Shown: positions 1 through 11,416 of the stretch, piece by piece
Layout of the letters: the number at the start of each line of letters is the position of its first letter
Position numbering within the stretch: the first letter of the stretch is position 1
Origin: Isoetes taiwanensis
Taxonomy: Eukaryota; Streptophyta; Lycopodiopsida; Isoetales; Isoetaceae
Direction of reading: 5' to 3'
Assembly (NCBI GenBank): GCA_021234155.1
Contig: JAJEKV010000051.1
Coordinates: forward strand, 2,854,754 to 2,918,753
Length of the DNA: 64,000 bases
Program-made: the position numbers and the translations under genes
Notes under the pieces: generated by a model
Seen by the model: only the letters and a program-made list of their open reading frames with translations
Told to the model about the DNA's origin: nothing
Databases searched by the model: none

Positions 1-37
1 ACAGCAGCTACTGATGGATCCACTTATAACGTGGATG

Positions 38-63
38 TAGGGTTAGGGTTAGGGTTAGGGTTT
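38..63. repeat. Short TTAGGG telomere-like run
   Basis: Three and a half tandem TTAGGG units sit here, followed by a T-run. The usual plant telomere unit is TTTAGGG, so this is either a TTAGGG-type interstitial tract or chance. It is too short to mark a chromosome end. Confidence 0.5.
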
Positions 64-94
64 TTATTTGGCAAAAAAAAAAATAATTTCCTCT

Positions 95-625
95 GTGTGA
101 CGTTGTTTAACGACGTCGAGGCTGACGCGGTCCCGACATCGCAGCGGGCCGCCTTTGGCACCGGCACCATGCCAGCAAGGCGGGCGATGACACGGCGCAG
201 TAACGCCGTTCAACGACATTTTGGTGGCGTGTCTTGGCTTTGCACCAGCACCATGCCACGGAGGCCAACATGAAACGTCAGCTTTGTCTGACGTCGTTCA
301 ATGATGGCACGCTGGTGCGTCTTGACACACTGGTGCCGCCTTTGGCAAATGCGACCATTTCCACACGAGGATGGTAGCGACGTCGGTTTCTGTCGGAGGC
401 GCCGTTGAACGACGCCTAGCCGGCGTGTTTTGACCGCAGCGGGCCGCCGCCTTGGCGGCGGTACCATGCCACGCAGCCAATCCGGACCACGCCAGCCCCG
501 ATAAACGTCGTTGAAGCGGCGACGCCGAAACGACGTTGTCGTCGTTGAACGACGATGTCGTCGATGTTCGACGACAACCCGTTGGTCTTCGACGTCGCGA
601 CGTCGTTGAAGGACGACTATCCCTT
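95..625. repeat. CpG-rich degenerate repeat with palindromic GTCGTT/AACGAC motif
   Basis: The composition here is far richer in CG than in the flanks. An imperfect palindrome of the form GTCGTTsAACGAC recurs about eight times (near 103, 208, 291, 401, 506, 540, 565, 600). A second block containing GCAGCGGGCCGCC followed by ACCATGCC occurs near 141-175 and again near 437-470, so the region looks like an imperfect tandem repeat. It lies downstream, on the minus strand, of the gag-like N-terminus and may be part of the same retroelement. Long ORFs through it are low-complexity Arg/Thr/Val translations and were not called. Confidence 0.5.
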
Positions 626-827
626 GTAGTGTCTCAATTTCTTGCTGCAGAGCAGTGATCTTGGCATCCAGCTCTCCCATCCTGTCATCTCTGTGTGCAG
701 CAAGCCGCTGCTCCATACCAGCCGCCCATGCTGGAGCTCTCATAAGATCTTCAGGGGGAGCAGCTACAGGGTCGGGTCTGGTGCCAGAAGCCTCTCCCAT
801 GGTACGTTTCCCCAGCTTAGGCGCCAT
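612..827 (-). pseudogene. Gag-like or hypothetical coiled-coil N-terminus
   Basis: A minus-strand frame opens at an ATG (825-827) with MAPKLGKRTMGEASG, then a Pro/Ala-rich stretch, then a heptad-like helical segment with LDAKITALQQEIETLQ. After about 70 residues it runs into the CpG-rich repeat and becomes low complexity. A short basic head followed by a coiled coil is common at the start of LTR-retrotransposon gag proteins, but no capsid or zinc-knuckle motif is visible, so this is an inference. It could also be the start of a host coiled-coil protein. Confidence 0.3.
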
Positions 828-1296
828 AAACGATGGAAAATCCGGCAAACACAGATGAGAAAATGCGTGTTTTGTGCAAACCGAGTACTCACACAGGAGA
901 ACAGGAGACAACACTTCTGACGTGCACAGAAACGGCTGGGAAAACCTAAACTTGACAAAAGGAGCAACACTAATGCCTTCGAAAAACAAAAGGGTTGCAC
1001 GGACTACGAGGAAACGGAGGAAACGGAAGATGCTAGGCAAACTTGGAGACGCTCAAGGATGTGCTGATGGAGAAGCAAAGAAGTGCACGAGTATAAGAAG
1101 GCCATCTAGGATCCTAACGACCTGTGTACAACTACCTGCCGGATCCTAACAAACTACAATGGTTTTGAGAACCTTATTTATCTTCTCTTCGTGAATCGAA
1201 GATAAATCTCATAAGTTGGAGCTTAAAGACTAACTTACCAAATAAATGCCAAAAGAAACCTGCCAAAAGAAATCATAATTCTGAGAAGAAATCCCC
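828..1296. other. No supported gene
   Basis: Mixed-composition sequence between the gag-like fragment and the LINE. Short ORFs on both strands show no family features. It may be 5' leader of the gag-like element or degraded transposon. Confidence 0.5.
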
Positions 1297-1447
1297 TCAT
1301 TCCGAGTAGATCTGGACTGAAATCTTAAGATCTGACCAATTGCAGAACACTTTAAACTGAGCTGTAGGTGTGAAAAATAATAACATTCATTCCGAGTAGA
1401 TCTGGACTGAAATCTTAAGATCTGGCCAATTGCAGAACACTTTAAAC
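1297..1447 (+). repeat. Two 61-bp direct repeats upstream of LINE-A1
   Basis: A 61-bp block beginning TCATTCCGAGTAGATCTGG occurs at 1297-1357 and again at 1387-1447 with one difference (GACC versus GGCC). The period is 90 bp. It lies immediately before the first LINE reading frame, where some LINE families carry promoter monomers or duplicated 5' UTR segments. Confidence 0.7.
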
Positions 1448-1488
1448 ATGAGGTAGCAATCTCAGCAGATCAAGCATATCGAGCAGAA

Positions 1489-2135
1489 ATGGATAATTTG
1501 TTAATTTTTTTGGACAAAGAACCATCAAAGGCATGTGACAGTAACAAATGCCAAGAGCTACATATGGAGACTCAGATGCATAAAGGATCTACCTCAGTGA
1601 TTTCTGAAGAAATTCATTTGCCTCAGGATCCTGACATTCAACAACAAAACTTGCAGACTCAACACTGTTCCAGGCAAGATCTTTCCTTTATAGATATTAA
1701 TTCCTTTCATTCTCAAGATAAGAGCACTTATATTGTTAATAATTCTTGTGACAATATTATGTTTGATCCTCCTGATATCCTGGTTACTTCTGATCCTAAA
1801 GCTTGCTGCAATTCTAAATTTTGGACATGTCCTCATGCTTCTAATACTGAATCTGACAATGATCTTGAAAAGAAAATTTATGTTCTCAAGGCAACATATC
1901 CATTGATTCTTGGGATGATGATTCCTATCTTATCAATAATTCCCTCCAGACAACTCTGGATAACTCTGTTGAAGGTAATCTCATCACTTCTACTTCTATT
2001 ACTCAAAAAAGACAGAATAAAAAGAAAAAGAAATTGAAATCAAGCAAGCCCAAAGGGACTTCAGATTGTTCTGGTACTCCAGCTGCTAATACAAGAAATA
2101 GCTTGAGGAGAGTCACTAGGAGCCACTGTCCTTAA
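1489..2135 (+). pseudogene. LINE-A1 ORF1 (frameshifted)
   Basis: The frame opened at 1489 gives about 140 residues rich in Asp, Ser and Asn, including CNSKFWTCPHASN. A frameshift around 1890-1920 is then needed to continue as WDDDSYLINNS and a very basic Lys-rich tail ending RSHCP at 2135. LINE-A2 has the matching segment CHSKFWACSHDSD followed by a similar tail, which is how both ends were recognised. LINE ORF1 proteins normally bind the element RNA; here neither an RRM nor a zinc knuckle is visible, so only the basic tail suggests nucleic-acid binding. The piece ends about 50 bp before the ORF2 start. Confidence 0.65.
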
Positions 2136-2183
2136 GCTGATTTTGGATCTGTTTTCCTCTACCTTAACTCCCTCTCTTCCTTA

Positions 2184-5100
2184 ATGAAGATTCTCTCATG
2201 GAATCTCAGGGGAATCAAAGGTCCTCTTAAAAGGAGAAGGGCAATTTCTCAAATTAGATCCTATAACTCTGATATTATTCTTCTACAGGAGCTCAGGATC
2301 CCAAACTTTGAGTGCTCCAATCTTGGTGATTGGATTGGCCCAGGCTATTCTTCCATATGGATTGAAGCCTCTGGTACATCTGGAGGTATTTGTATTATTT
2401 GGAAGAATTTCAATAATGAGAATGTTTACAACAGTCCCTGTAGAACTTGTCAGTCTGTCATTCTTAAACATGGTGATCTCTCATTTGGTATTATCAACAT
2501 CTATGCCTCAACTGATTCTAGAGTCCGAGAAAATACTTGGCTTGATCTCAATACATGGCTTCTCTCTCAAACATGGATTTTAGCTGGTGATTTCAACAAT
2601 ACCCCTACTTGGGATCTTAAGTGTGGCAAAAATCTTAATATGACTGTTTCTGAGAGGACAAATTGGGATTATCTTCTGGATCAGCATCTTTTTAATTATA
2701 TCCCTTCCTCTACTGCAAGATTTACATGGTCCAATAAGCAAACTGGAAATGCTCGAGTATTCTGCACTCTGGACAGATTCTATATAAACAATCTATCTAA
2801 CTCCTTCTGGGATAATTGTATGGTTTTCAGTGATGAATCTACCTCTATCTCTGACCACCAGCCTCAGTTCTTGTTTACCAAATATATCATTAGCATGAAA
2901 AGGTCGGGAAATATCCCCTTCAAATTGAATTGTTCTCTTCTTGATTCAGACAGATTCATTACTGATTTTACTTCATTCTATAATTCCCTGCCTAGAGTGA
3001 GAGCAGTTAATTCCATGAAATCCTTTTATTCTAATATCAAGCTTTCTAAATCATGGATAAAAAACTAGTCCAAGAATCTTCATGACTCCAAAATTGCTGA
3101 GAAAAACAATTATCTTCAGAGGATGAAAGAAGTCAGACTAAATCTCCAAAATGATCCTTTGAATTCTGATCTTCATAGGCTAGAGGAAAATCTTGAAATG
3201 TCCATTAAAACTATTGAGGAACATGATGCCAAAGGTGCTGCTATTAGGAGAAAACTTAAATATCAATCTTGTATGGACAGCAGTAACTCAAATTTTTTTT
3301 ACAAGGTGGCCAAAAATGGAATCCTGAAATCCCAGTTATCTCATATTGTCAAGGATGATGGATCCTCAATCTCAAGTCATATTGATATCTCAAACTTTTT
3401 CCATGATAAATATAAGGACATCTTTGCTAAACCATCAGACAATATTGCTCAATCTATTCAGGGTAATAACTTCAAGGATTCCTTGAACAATCTGCCAAAC
3501 ACAAATCCTATTTCTACTTCTCCAGACATTGAAACTCTCCCCTCTGAAGCCGAAGTTTTAACCACTATTCAATCTCTTGGGAAAAACAAAAGCCCTGGGC
3601 ACATGATTCATGGTTTTTGGAATCTCAACCATTTACATCCCTCTATTTGCTCTGGATTTGTCACCATGATCCCTAAAGTTGACAATCCTTCTAAGTTTAT
3701 TGACTGGAGGCCTATTTCTTTAACCAATTCTTCCTATAAAATCTGTGCTAAAATAGTTGCCAAAGGATCAAAGCTCATCTCCAGAAAGTAATCAGCTCAT
3801 GCCAGTCTGCTTTCCTCCCTAATAGATTTATTCTTGATAACTATATTGCAGCTATGGAGGGTCTTCATTGGAATTCCTTAACTAATCAGAATTGCATTTT
3901 GTTAAAGCTGGATTTCTCCAAAGCCTTTGATACTGTAATATGGGACTTCCTAGAATTTGCCTTAATTATTAAGCTTGACTGTAAGATGGGACTTTCTCAG
4001 AGAGCTTGGCTTCTCTGAGAAAATTATTAAGCTAATTATAGGGCTTAACCAAAGATCTCAATCTGTCATTTTAATTAATGGATCTCCCTCTAAATTCTTC
4101 TCTTTGGCCAGAGGTGTTAGGCAAGGGTGTCCATTAGCTCCCTATTTATTTCTTGTTGTTGCTGAAATGCTTACCTCTGCTATTCACTTTCATCAAAATG
4201 CAAACAATCTGCATGGTCTCACTCTCCCTGACAATTCTACTCTTACTATCTCTCAATATGCAGATGATACCTTCACTTTTCTTAAAAATGATCCTGTAAA
4301 CATTGATTCTTTCTTTAGGATCATTGACTCTTTCAGTGTTGCATCAGGGGTTTACTTAAACAGGGACAAGTGTGTCATAATTGGGGATATCTCTGTGGAC
4401 TACATCTCTGGAATTAAATGCATACATTCAAATGATTCTACCAAACTTCTTGGCATGCCCTTGTCCTCGAATCCATCTATTAAAGGTCTTTGGTCTCAAA
4501 TTATTTCTCGGATCAAGAAGAAACTGTCAAATTATGGTTCTTGTCTTTCTTTAGCTGGCAGAACTATTATTGCCAACCTCAGTCATTGCTAGCTCCCACA
4601 TCTATTTCTCATCTGCCCTTCTTGCTCCAAAATCTATTTATCAACAGCTTGAAAGGATTATTAGGAATTTTATTTGGGGCAAGCATCATATGGTTAATTG
4701 GAAATCTGTTTCTAAAAGCAAAATTCATGGGGGGCTTGGCTGCAAAAATCTTCTTCTTCAAGGATATGCCTTGGCAGGTAAATATGTTTGGAGATCTTTG
4801 TTTCAATCAAATAATCCTGCTTCCATATTTATAAAACACTGGCTCTCTTGCAGTTCTATAAAAGGGCATCCCTCTCTGTTGCATCAACTGCCATCTTCTG
4901 CTTTCTTTAATCTTCAATCTGGCTCAAACACATCTCCTCTGCTGAGAAATATTATTTTAGCCTGGAACCTGTCTCATAGAGCATTTAAGCATGTTGATCT
5001 TCAATATTGTCATCTTAGATCCTCTATTTTCTGGAATCCTGCTTTATCCAGTGATAATTCATCTCCTCTGGCAATAATTCATCCTAGGATTTACAAAAAA

Positions 5101-5613
5101 TGGAGTGACTTCAATTTCCTCACCTTAGGTGATCTGAGAGTCAACAATAGATGGATCACTTGGACTGCATTTAAACAGAAAATTAGGGGAACCATTTCTG
5201 ATAGGAAATTATTCAAACATAATTTTCAGAAAATCAATGGTCTGAATTTAGATACTAATTCTATTTCTTCTCATGATTGGATCTTGAACAACAAACATGC
5301 ATACAAAGTTTCCTTGATATACAAATTTCTGAATAGATATGATTCTGCTTCCAAAGCCAAAAATTTCTGGAATATCTCTATTGATATCGAGCACAAATTG
5401 TTTCAAAATGTTTGGAAATCTTATTTATCTCCAAAGGTTGAATACTTTATATGGCTAATTGCAAATGGCAGTGTTCCAAATCTTCATTCCCTTGCCAGAC
5501 ATCAGTCTAGAAATGCAGTTCCTATTGATTCTCATTGTCCCTTACATTGTAATGAAATTGAAGATATGAATCATATTTTTATGTGTCCCAAATTAAATTC
5601 CTTCCGGTACTAG
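2184..5613 (+). pseudogene. LINE-A1 ORF2: endonuclease, reverse transcriptase, zinc-finger region
   Basis: The endonuclease (2184-3068) starts MKILSWNLRGIKG and keeps LLQEL, AGDFNN and the terminal SDH motif, so the apurinic-type endonuclease fold is recognisable. A stop at about 3066 interrupts the linker. The reverse transcriptase follows in pieces: WRPISL near 3710, FILDN and LDFSKAFDTV around 3830-3930 in another frame, then GVRQGCPLAP and QYADDTF in 3975-4592. Near KNKSPG (about 3590) several dozen residues normally present before the catalytic core are missing. From 4570 a new frame carries FIWGKHH, GGLGCKN and, near the end, HCPLHCNEIEDMNHIFMCPK, the Cys/His finger typical of plant L1 ORF2. 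At least four frame disruptions make it inactive. Confidence 0.85.
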
Positions 5614-5743
5614 TTTCAGCAACATTTTGCAATCCCCAAGCCCAATTGCCTATTAAATTTCCTTCTAAATGATGATGCTTTTATTAACTCTTTATCTTTT
5701 ATAGCATTATGGAACATTTGAAAGCATAGGAATAGATGTTTAC

Positions 5744-6382
5744 ATGGCAATCATTCATATTCATGTACTTGGATTAAATTGCATTTTATTTATGATCTGG
5801 AGCTGTCAGCAACTTGTAACAAAAGAGAAACCCACTTCAAGGAAAGATGGAATAATTTGGGAGTCTTCAATGGTCCTTTTAACTTGTTTAGATTACATTG
5901 TAATGATGAATTTGCTAACAGTGACATTTTATCTATCAGATTACATGAACAGCCTCATGAGAGATCTCACACATGAATATCAGATTTATGTTGAATAGCT
6001 GATTGACAATGACATTGAGTATACAGAGGGTCTTTGGACAGGTCTAGTTAGGGGCAGAACTGATGTGGACATTCTTGATATTCCTGATAGAGAGATTGAC
6101 TGGACCATTGAGTTCTGCAGAGGCACTTACCTAATGCACGAGTTGTGGTGGTTTTTAGAAAGATTTGGCAGCAATATGACAGAGCAGCAATTTGATTTCT
6201 ATAGGGGATGCTACTACTATCATAGAGGAATGGCAGATGCTTATGGTTCTCTTATTCTTCTGATGGCCACTATAAACTCTGATACTCTGATTCAGGAACT
6301 AAATTGGGGGAACAATCGAATCCTCATCATCCAGCCAGATTACCCAGCACATTTCAACTACCTTGACACATACCAATTTTAA
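5744..6382 (+). pseudogene. C-terminal reading frame of LINE-A1, family not recognised
   Basis: One frame is open from 5744 to 6382 except for a single TAG at about 5996. Its second half reads as a compact acidic and aromatic domain with IPDREIDWTIEF, LMHELWWFLERFG and RGCYYYHRGMADAYGS. It sits between the zinc-finger region and the poly(A), where some plant LINEs carry RNase H; the residues seen do not fit RNase H. It is either a lineage-specific C-terminal domain of ORF2 or transduced sequence. The segment 5614-5743 bridges it to ORF2 in another frame. Confidence 0.4.
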
Positions 6383-6725
6383 CTTACCCTTCCCAATCCT
6401 ATTTTCTACCCTTTGTCTACCTTCATATTTTGGCTCCTTAATTTACTTTCTAAGTAGCCTGTTTATGGTTGACATCCACTGGATCTCGGCTATCAGCAGG
6501 TCTCTTGCAGGTCTTTTGCAGGTTTTATCATGTTCTACCTTCATATGGCTGTCTCACTTACTGTTATTCCAACAGACTTTTTGTGGATTTTCAATCTACA
6601 TCTAGATTCTATAATTATTGTACTTACTGCTATTACCTACAGTTCTATTGTCATGTTCCCACATTGACAATGAACTTTATTGTACTTTTTTTCTATAATC
6701 AATGGAAAAAAACTTCATTCTCTCC

Positions 6726-6726
6726 C

Positions 6727-6751
<25 letters not shown>
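6726..6751 (+). other. Poly(A) tail of LINE-A1
   Basis: An uninterrupted A-run of about 25 bases follows the last LINE frame and closes the element. Confidence 0.75.
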
Positions 6752-6757
<6 letters not shown>

Positions 6758-6963
6758 TTAATTTTTTTTTTGGGACTTAAGCTTGATTTTGTTATGTTAT
6801 ACCTCGTAAATATTTGTTAGGTTACAAGACTTCAAGAAATATTGTTTGACTAATGCTTCTTAAACTAATATTTATTATATGGCATGTAATCCACACTCGC
6901 AAATAAAAATCCTAAAACTTCTTTAGGATACATCTTTAGGATACATCTTTGTATCATGTATCC

Positions 6964-7610
6964 GCCATGGATCAATGGTAGTAAGGCTGCATTGATCCAT
7001 GGTGAAGAAGGTAAATTAAAAAAAAAAAAGAGGATGATCAAGATACATCAAGAAAGACTATAATACGGGACTAAAGACCGAGTGGATGAAGTGGTTTATT
7101 AAGCAAAATTACCCATAAATAGTCAATGGTCACACAGGGTATTCTACTTTGAGGCGCTTAATAGCCTCATCACAATCAACATGCTCTCTCGCAGTCACAG
7201 CATAATGCTCCCATGTGTGCAGAGACATATCACTTGCAATTGGGTTCTATACATCAACTTGCGCCAAAGAAAACCTCGACAATTCCAAGACACCAAGCGA
7301 AGGCACATCTTCTAGAAAGGTAACATTTAGAGTATGAATAGTGTGAGCTGAAGAGGTTTGAGCCATGGTGGCAACAGCATCAGGCATACCAATAGCAGGC
7401 ATACCATTAGACGAAGGTTCTGGAGCATCAGAAGATGTTGTGGGTGCAAAAGAATGAGCATCAGAATGCACATTTGTAGCTTTGGAGTGTGTATATATAA
7501 TGGGAGAATGTACTCGAGCAGCAGTAGAGTGAGTTGACATAGTATGATAAACTGTATCAGAATGACTTTAGATACGTAGTTCGCCATGGATCAATGCAGC
7601 CTTACTGCCA
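6964..7610. repeat. 27-bp inverted-repeat pair, possible small DNA transposon
   Basis: The sequence TGGTAGTAAGGCTGCATTG and its continuation (6976-7002) reappears in inverted orientation at 7584-7610 with one mismatch in 27 bases. The left copy also forms a local hairpin with 6964-6976 (GCCATGGATCAAT against ATTGATCCATGG). Between the arms lies a 97-codon minus-strand ORF (7247-7540) rich in Ser, Thr, His and Ala, with no recognisable transposase. Flanking duplications were not evident. This fits a miniature inverted-repeat element or a decayed transposon. Confidence 0.45.
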
Positions 7611-9923
7611 TTCTTTTGAATGTCCTGAACCTTTTGTAAATCCTAGCGTCTTGTTAACTGCTATGACTTAGTACGATCATATTCCAATACAAAGATATCT
7701 CTTTCAATTTCGTGGCCTACTTTAGGATGTCTACTTTAGTGCTCAAATTTGGCACTATAAATTTCACTGCTTAGGGGGGCTGCAACGCTCCTATCCTGTG
7801 CGCAACAATGACAAAAACTACTGTTGTAATATTCATTCTATCCAACACCAGAATTTGCACCTTCTGTTGCAAGTCTTCTAATGCTTGCTACTACTGTTGT
7901 GATGTCCATTTTAGCCAACACTAGAATTTGTACCTTCTATTGCAAGTCTTTGTATGCTTCCTTTGGTATACCACATATCACCATGTTATAATGATGGCTA
8001 TGCCTATTAATGTATTCTCTATGCCTTTGAGCAAATGTAGATGCAATACCTGCTACATGTGGATGCCGAAACCGTGTTGAAAATGGCTTGATTGTGGTAG
8101 TGTTCCAAAGCAGCAACTGGACTAGTCATCCATGTCATGCGCTCTTATCATGCGGGTAAGCACAATAGAAAAATGGCTGAGTAAATCTTGTCTATGCTTG
8201 CATATATCAACCACTAATTGATCCACATTTATATGACAAGCATTAAATTCCAAATTTGCACCCTAGATAGCACGCCAAAACTTTGCATGTTCACCATTAA
8301 AAACTCCAAAATAAAACAAACGAATCCAAAATCATACAAGAAACTCAAAATCAGAGAAAGGGAAAAAAATAATTATTTTTGGTTTTCCTAAAAAAACTTC
8401 GACTACAAAACTCCCCATAACCTTATGCAAAGTTTAAATGATAATCTCAAAGGTGCTAAAGGATAAATCTCCTTTGCGGGGAAGGTTAAGTTTAAACAAT
8501 AGACTTCTTACATTAGTATCCAAATCTTATGATGATGTGGCTAATGGACTTTGACCCATCTAATATAAGGTAGATAGATAGTTAGATAGTACTTTTTACT
8601 AAATTGCATTTGTTTCATGGAACATTCCAAAGATTACTTCACGGATAAATGACCAAGAAGATTCTGAAGAGTGTTTTCATGGATCAAAGGCCAAGGTGTG
8701 AAAGGTTGAGCAATTAGCAAGGAATAGGTCTTGCTTTACATGGTTAGAGTAATGGTAAAACTCAAACACTATATAGTTGTTTTTACTTGCTTGGTTGCCT
8801 CTTGGAATAAATATTTCAAACAATATATCCATGTTGAACCAATGCGCACATCCACATCATGTTTTACATCCACATAGCTTGGAGTAATACGCATGTTTCA
8901 ATTGATTCAACATGGTAATAGAATCTTAAAGACAGTAGCAAATGGGACATTTTTATACCATTTTTATAACTTGGTTTGAATGGGCTGGAGTGAACTTGCA
9001 ACAGCATAGAATCTTAGAAAAGACAGCAGTAAATGGGAAAGGCAAAGCAAAGGCATAAAAATAAGGAACAAAACAGACGTTTGGATTCTAGGAAGATAAT
9101 GAATGAGTAAGTAGTGCACATGGCTACCTGGCCACTTAGTGTAAAAAACTACACTAGGCCATGTGCACGAAGTCATCACATCCTTCTGTTGAGGGGACAG
9201 GGGTCCACAGATATGTCCGTTATCGTTTTGTCATCAGTCCTTTACAACTGCCTCCTTTAATTTTCTGTCAGACCTTCCCATTGCTTTATGGCTTCAATCA
9301 AGCCAGTTGAAGCATCAGCAATCAGCATTACGAATTATCAGAGCATTCATATGTCCAAAAAGTTTTTAACAACGACTAACTACTTCTATTGAAGCATTAA
9401 TATCTGCTTTTCATCACCAGTTTTCCTGTTTTGAAGGTCAAAAACTTAGCTGTCGTGACAGACTGGCCCGTTAATTTCCTCTAATGATGTCCAGAAAGTT
9501 TTTGAAGCTCTACTGATAACTTCTATTGCAGCAATAATAACTATTCCTCAATACCCAGCAGCATTCCTTTCAGGAAACAAATATTTTTAGCAGTAATAAA
9601 TGACTAGCCTGTCCTTCTGATGATTCAACATTCATCATCTACACAACATATCCATCACAGGAACACAAATGAGCCGTTATAGAATATAAAAGAATGGATC
9701 GAATACAATATGGTTAAACAGTGACTCATGACCTCTCCTATATATATAGTAGCAAAAGCTAAAGCCATGTCTGAAGAAGATGAATGGCTCCTTAGCACTT
9801 TTCATAGCAATTAAAGAACCTATCTAGTATTATATTTAAGTCACAGCCAAGTAAAGAAGCCATGGTCTAAAATTGAAGAATGTAAGCCTCCAGCAATCTG
9901 TACACCATCTTTTGCTATACTCC
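7611..9923. other. No supported gene; likely 3' flank of the AG-peptide gene at the right
   Basis: AT-rich sequence with short GATA/TAGA runs near 8572-8600 and no coding signal. The last 100-150 bases before 9924 should contain the 3' UTR of the minus-strand AG-peptide gene. Confidence 0.5.
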
Positions 9924-10312
9924 TCAAAATAAGTTGTAAGGAAAAGCGTCCAGCGGATGAATCAAGTAAGTCAATACCAAAGCCGCGAAGAGCAAGACAT
10001 ATGCGATAGCTTGGTCAACGGCAACACCTGCAAAACAGAGAATCATCACAAATCAGGCAAAACCCAGAAAGAAAAAAAACAATGCGGATTCTGAGCTTAA
10101 AAAAGAAAAACAAAATAGAAAGATTTATGGGCGAAAAAAGAAGAAAGATTGAAAGACCTAAATGATGGAGTTTTGGAGGCGGAAAAAAACTCACCATCAC
10201 TGGTTGGAGCAGGAGCCGGGGCACCCTCTTGCGCATAAGCAGCGGGGATCAAAACAAAGATCAACAAGGTTAAGAAGAACTTAACCAAAATAGAAGCAGA
10301 AACGGCAGCCAT
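9924..10312 (-). CDS. Arabinogalactan peptide (GPI-anchored AG-peptide), 2 exons
   Basis: Exon 1 is 10312-10195 and exon 2 is 10027-9924, separated by a GT-AG intron (10194-10028). The joined frame encodes 73 residues. It starts MAAVSASILVKFFLTLLIF, a clear signal peptide ending in AYA, then the short mature core QEGAPAPAPTSDG with alternating Ala-Pro, the substrate for prolyl hydroxylation and arabinogalactan addition. The second exon encodes a hydrophobic GPI-attachment signal containing AIAYVLLFAALVLTYLIHPL, the signature of the plant AGP16/20/22 class. The product is expected at the outer face of the plasma membrane and in the cell wall. The start is the only ATG upstream of the signal peptide. 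The frame is intact and the size matches the family, so the gene looks functional. Confidence 0.9.
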
Positions 10313-11416
10313 GTCGAGAGGAAGGGACGCCTCGAGAAGCTAGATCCGGACAGAAAAACGAGAAAAGAAAGCTTCAACGAGGCGCCGGAGTTGTAAACCT
10401 ATAATCTGCGAAGCAAGAATGCGAAGAGACGTCGGATTTATCTGCAAAGAAGCGACGTAGGCCGGCGGCACTACTACGCTGGAAACAGCAGGGCATTTAG
10501 TGAACACGCAGACCTTTTTCTATTACTCGCCTTTTTTTTTTTTTTTGAACAAACAGGCCCTAACGTCCATATTCCTATTTTTAAATCTGGCTCTTTAAAC
10601 GCCCTTCTAGGGCCCATTTAGCTTTGACACCTAGACCACTTGCCCAACACGTTGTTTTTGTAACACAAATGATTTTTAACAACTTTGATGTGCTCAGCAT
10701 CAATGTGAAGGCGTGAGCCCGACAAAGAATGCATATTCTTCTTCTCTACACCCCACTAATAAACATGTCTTGCATACCTCGGAGAAACTCCATGAATATT
10801 CCTTTTCTTCTTCTTCAAATATGTTCTTACAAAGACTACGGTCACATAATTCAAAAAAACAATTAGAAACCTCGTCCAGAGTAAGGACATGTCTCCCAAT
10901 ATCTAATGTTAGGCCACATCAAGTACTCCTACTACCAGTATCCCTTAGTATAATCAACATTTCACAATATAACTTAAATCAAGATCTTAAGTTTAGATCT
11001 TATTGTAATATGTATAACATGTACTTACACCTTTACGTTAAATAGTAATAATCCTTTCATTTATTAATCATGAAAATATAATCGTTTTACAATATTAATT
11101 TAACAATAGAAAGATCTCACCAAGTTCTTGCCATAAATCATATTTCTTCACATCTTCAATCATCTTATAACTCTTAGTTCCATCAATTTCATTTCCAAAT
11201 ATTCCATCATCTTTCAAGTTAATGACATCCCTACAGCAGAACAGAGACAACTAAAGGAGAGAACCCGTATTTACAGCCAATCAATAGATAATTAGCGTGA
11301 AAATAGTAAATGTGCAAGGGCCAAAAGGTACATTAGGTCTCTCAATTTATCATTGATCGCCAATTTATCCTTTTGCCCTCTTGTGACATTAATAAGAAAG
11401 AAGAATAGAATAATAA
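10313..11416. other. Upstream region of the AG-peptide gene; no other gene seen
   Basis: The first few hundred bases are the 5' UTR and promoter side of the minus-strand AG-peptide gene. A T-run lies near 10531-10545. The rest is AT-rich with small ORFs lacking family features. Confidence 0.45.

Larger units (their letters stand above)
1448..6752 (+). mobile_element. L1-type LINE (LINE-A1), nearly full length, inactivated
   Basis: The element contains, in order: an ORF1 (1489-2135), an endonuclease (from 2184), a reverse transcriptase with a YADD box, a C-terminal zinc-finger region, a further C-terminal reading frame (5744-6382) and a poly(A) tract at about 6726-6751. This order is that of plant L1 non-LTR retrotransposons. 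Several stops and frameshifts make it non-functional. A related copy (LINE-A2) lies at about 37240-39008 and shares the end of ORF1 and the start of the endonuclease. The exact 5' boundary and target-site duplication were not resolved. Confidence 0.85.

Noticed and set aside
210-1040. 276-codon minus-strand ORF
   Set aside because: Most of it is translation of the CpG-rich palindromic repeat (Arg/Thr/Val runs). Only the part from the ATG at 827 to about 612 looks like protein, so only that was kept.
7247-7540. Transposase gene between the inverted repeats
   Set aside because: Low-complexity Ser/Thr/His/Ala composition and no catalytic motif.
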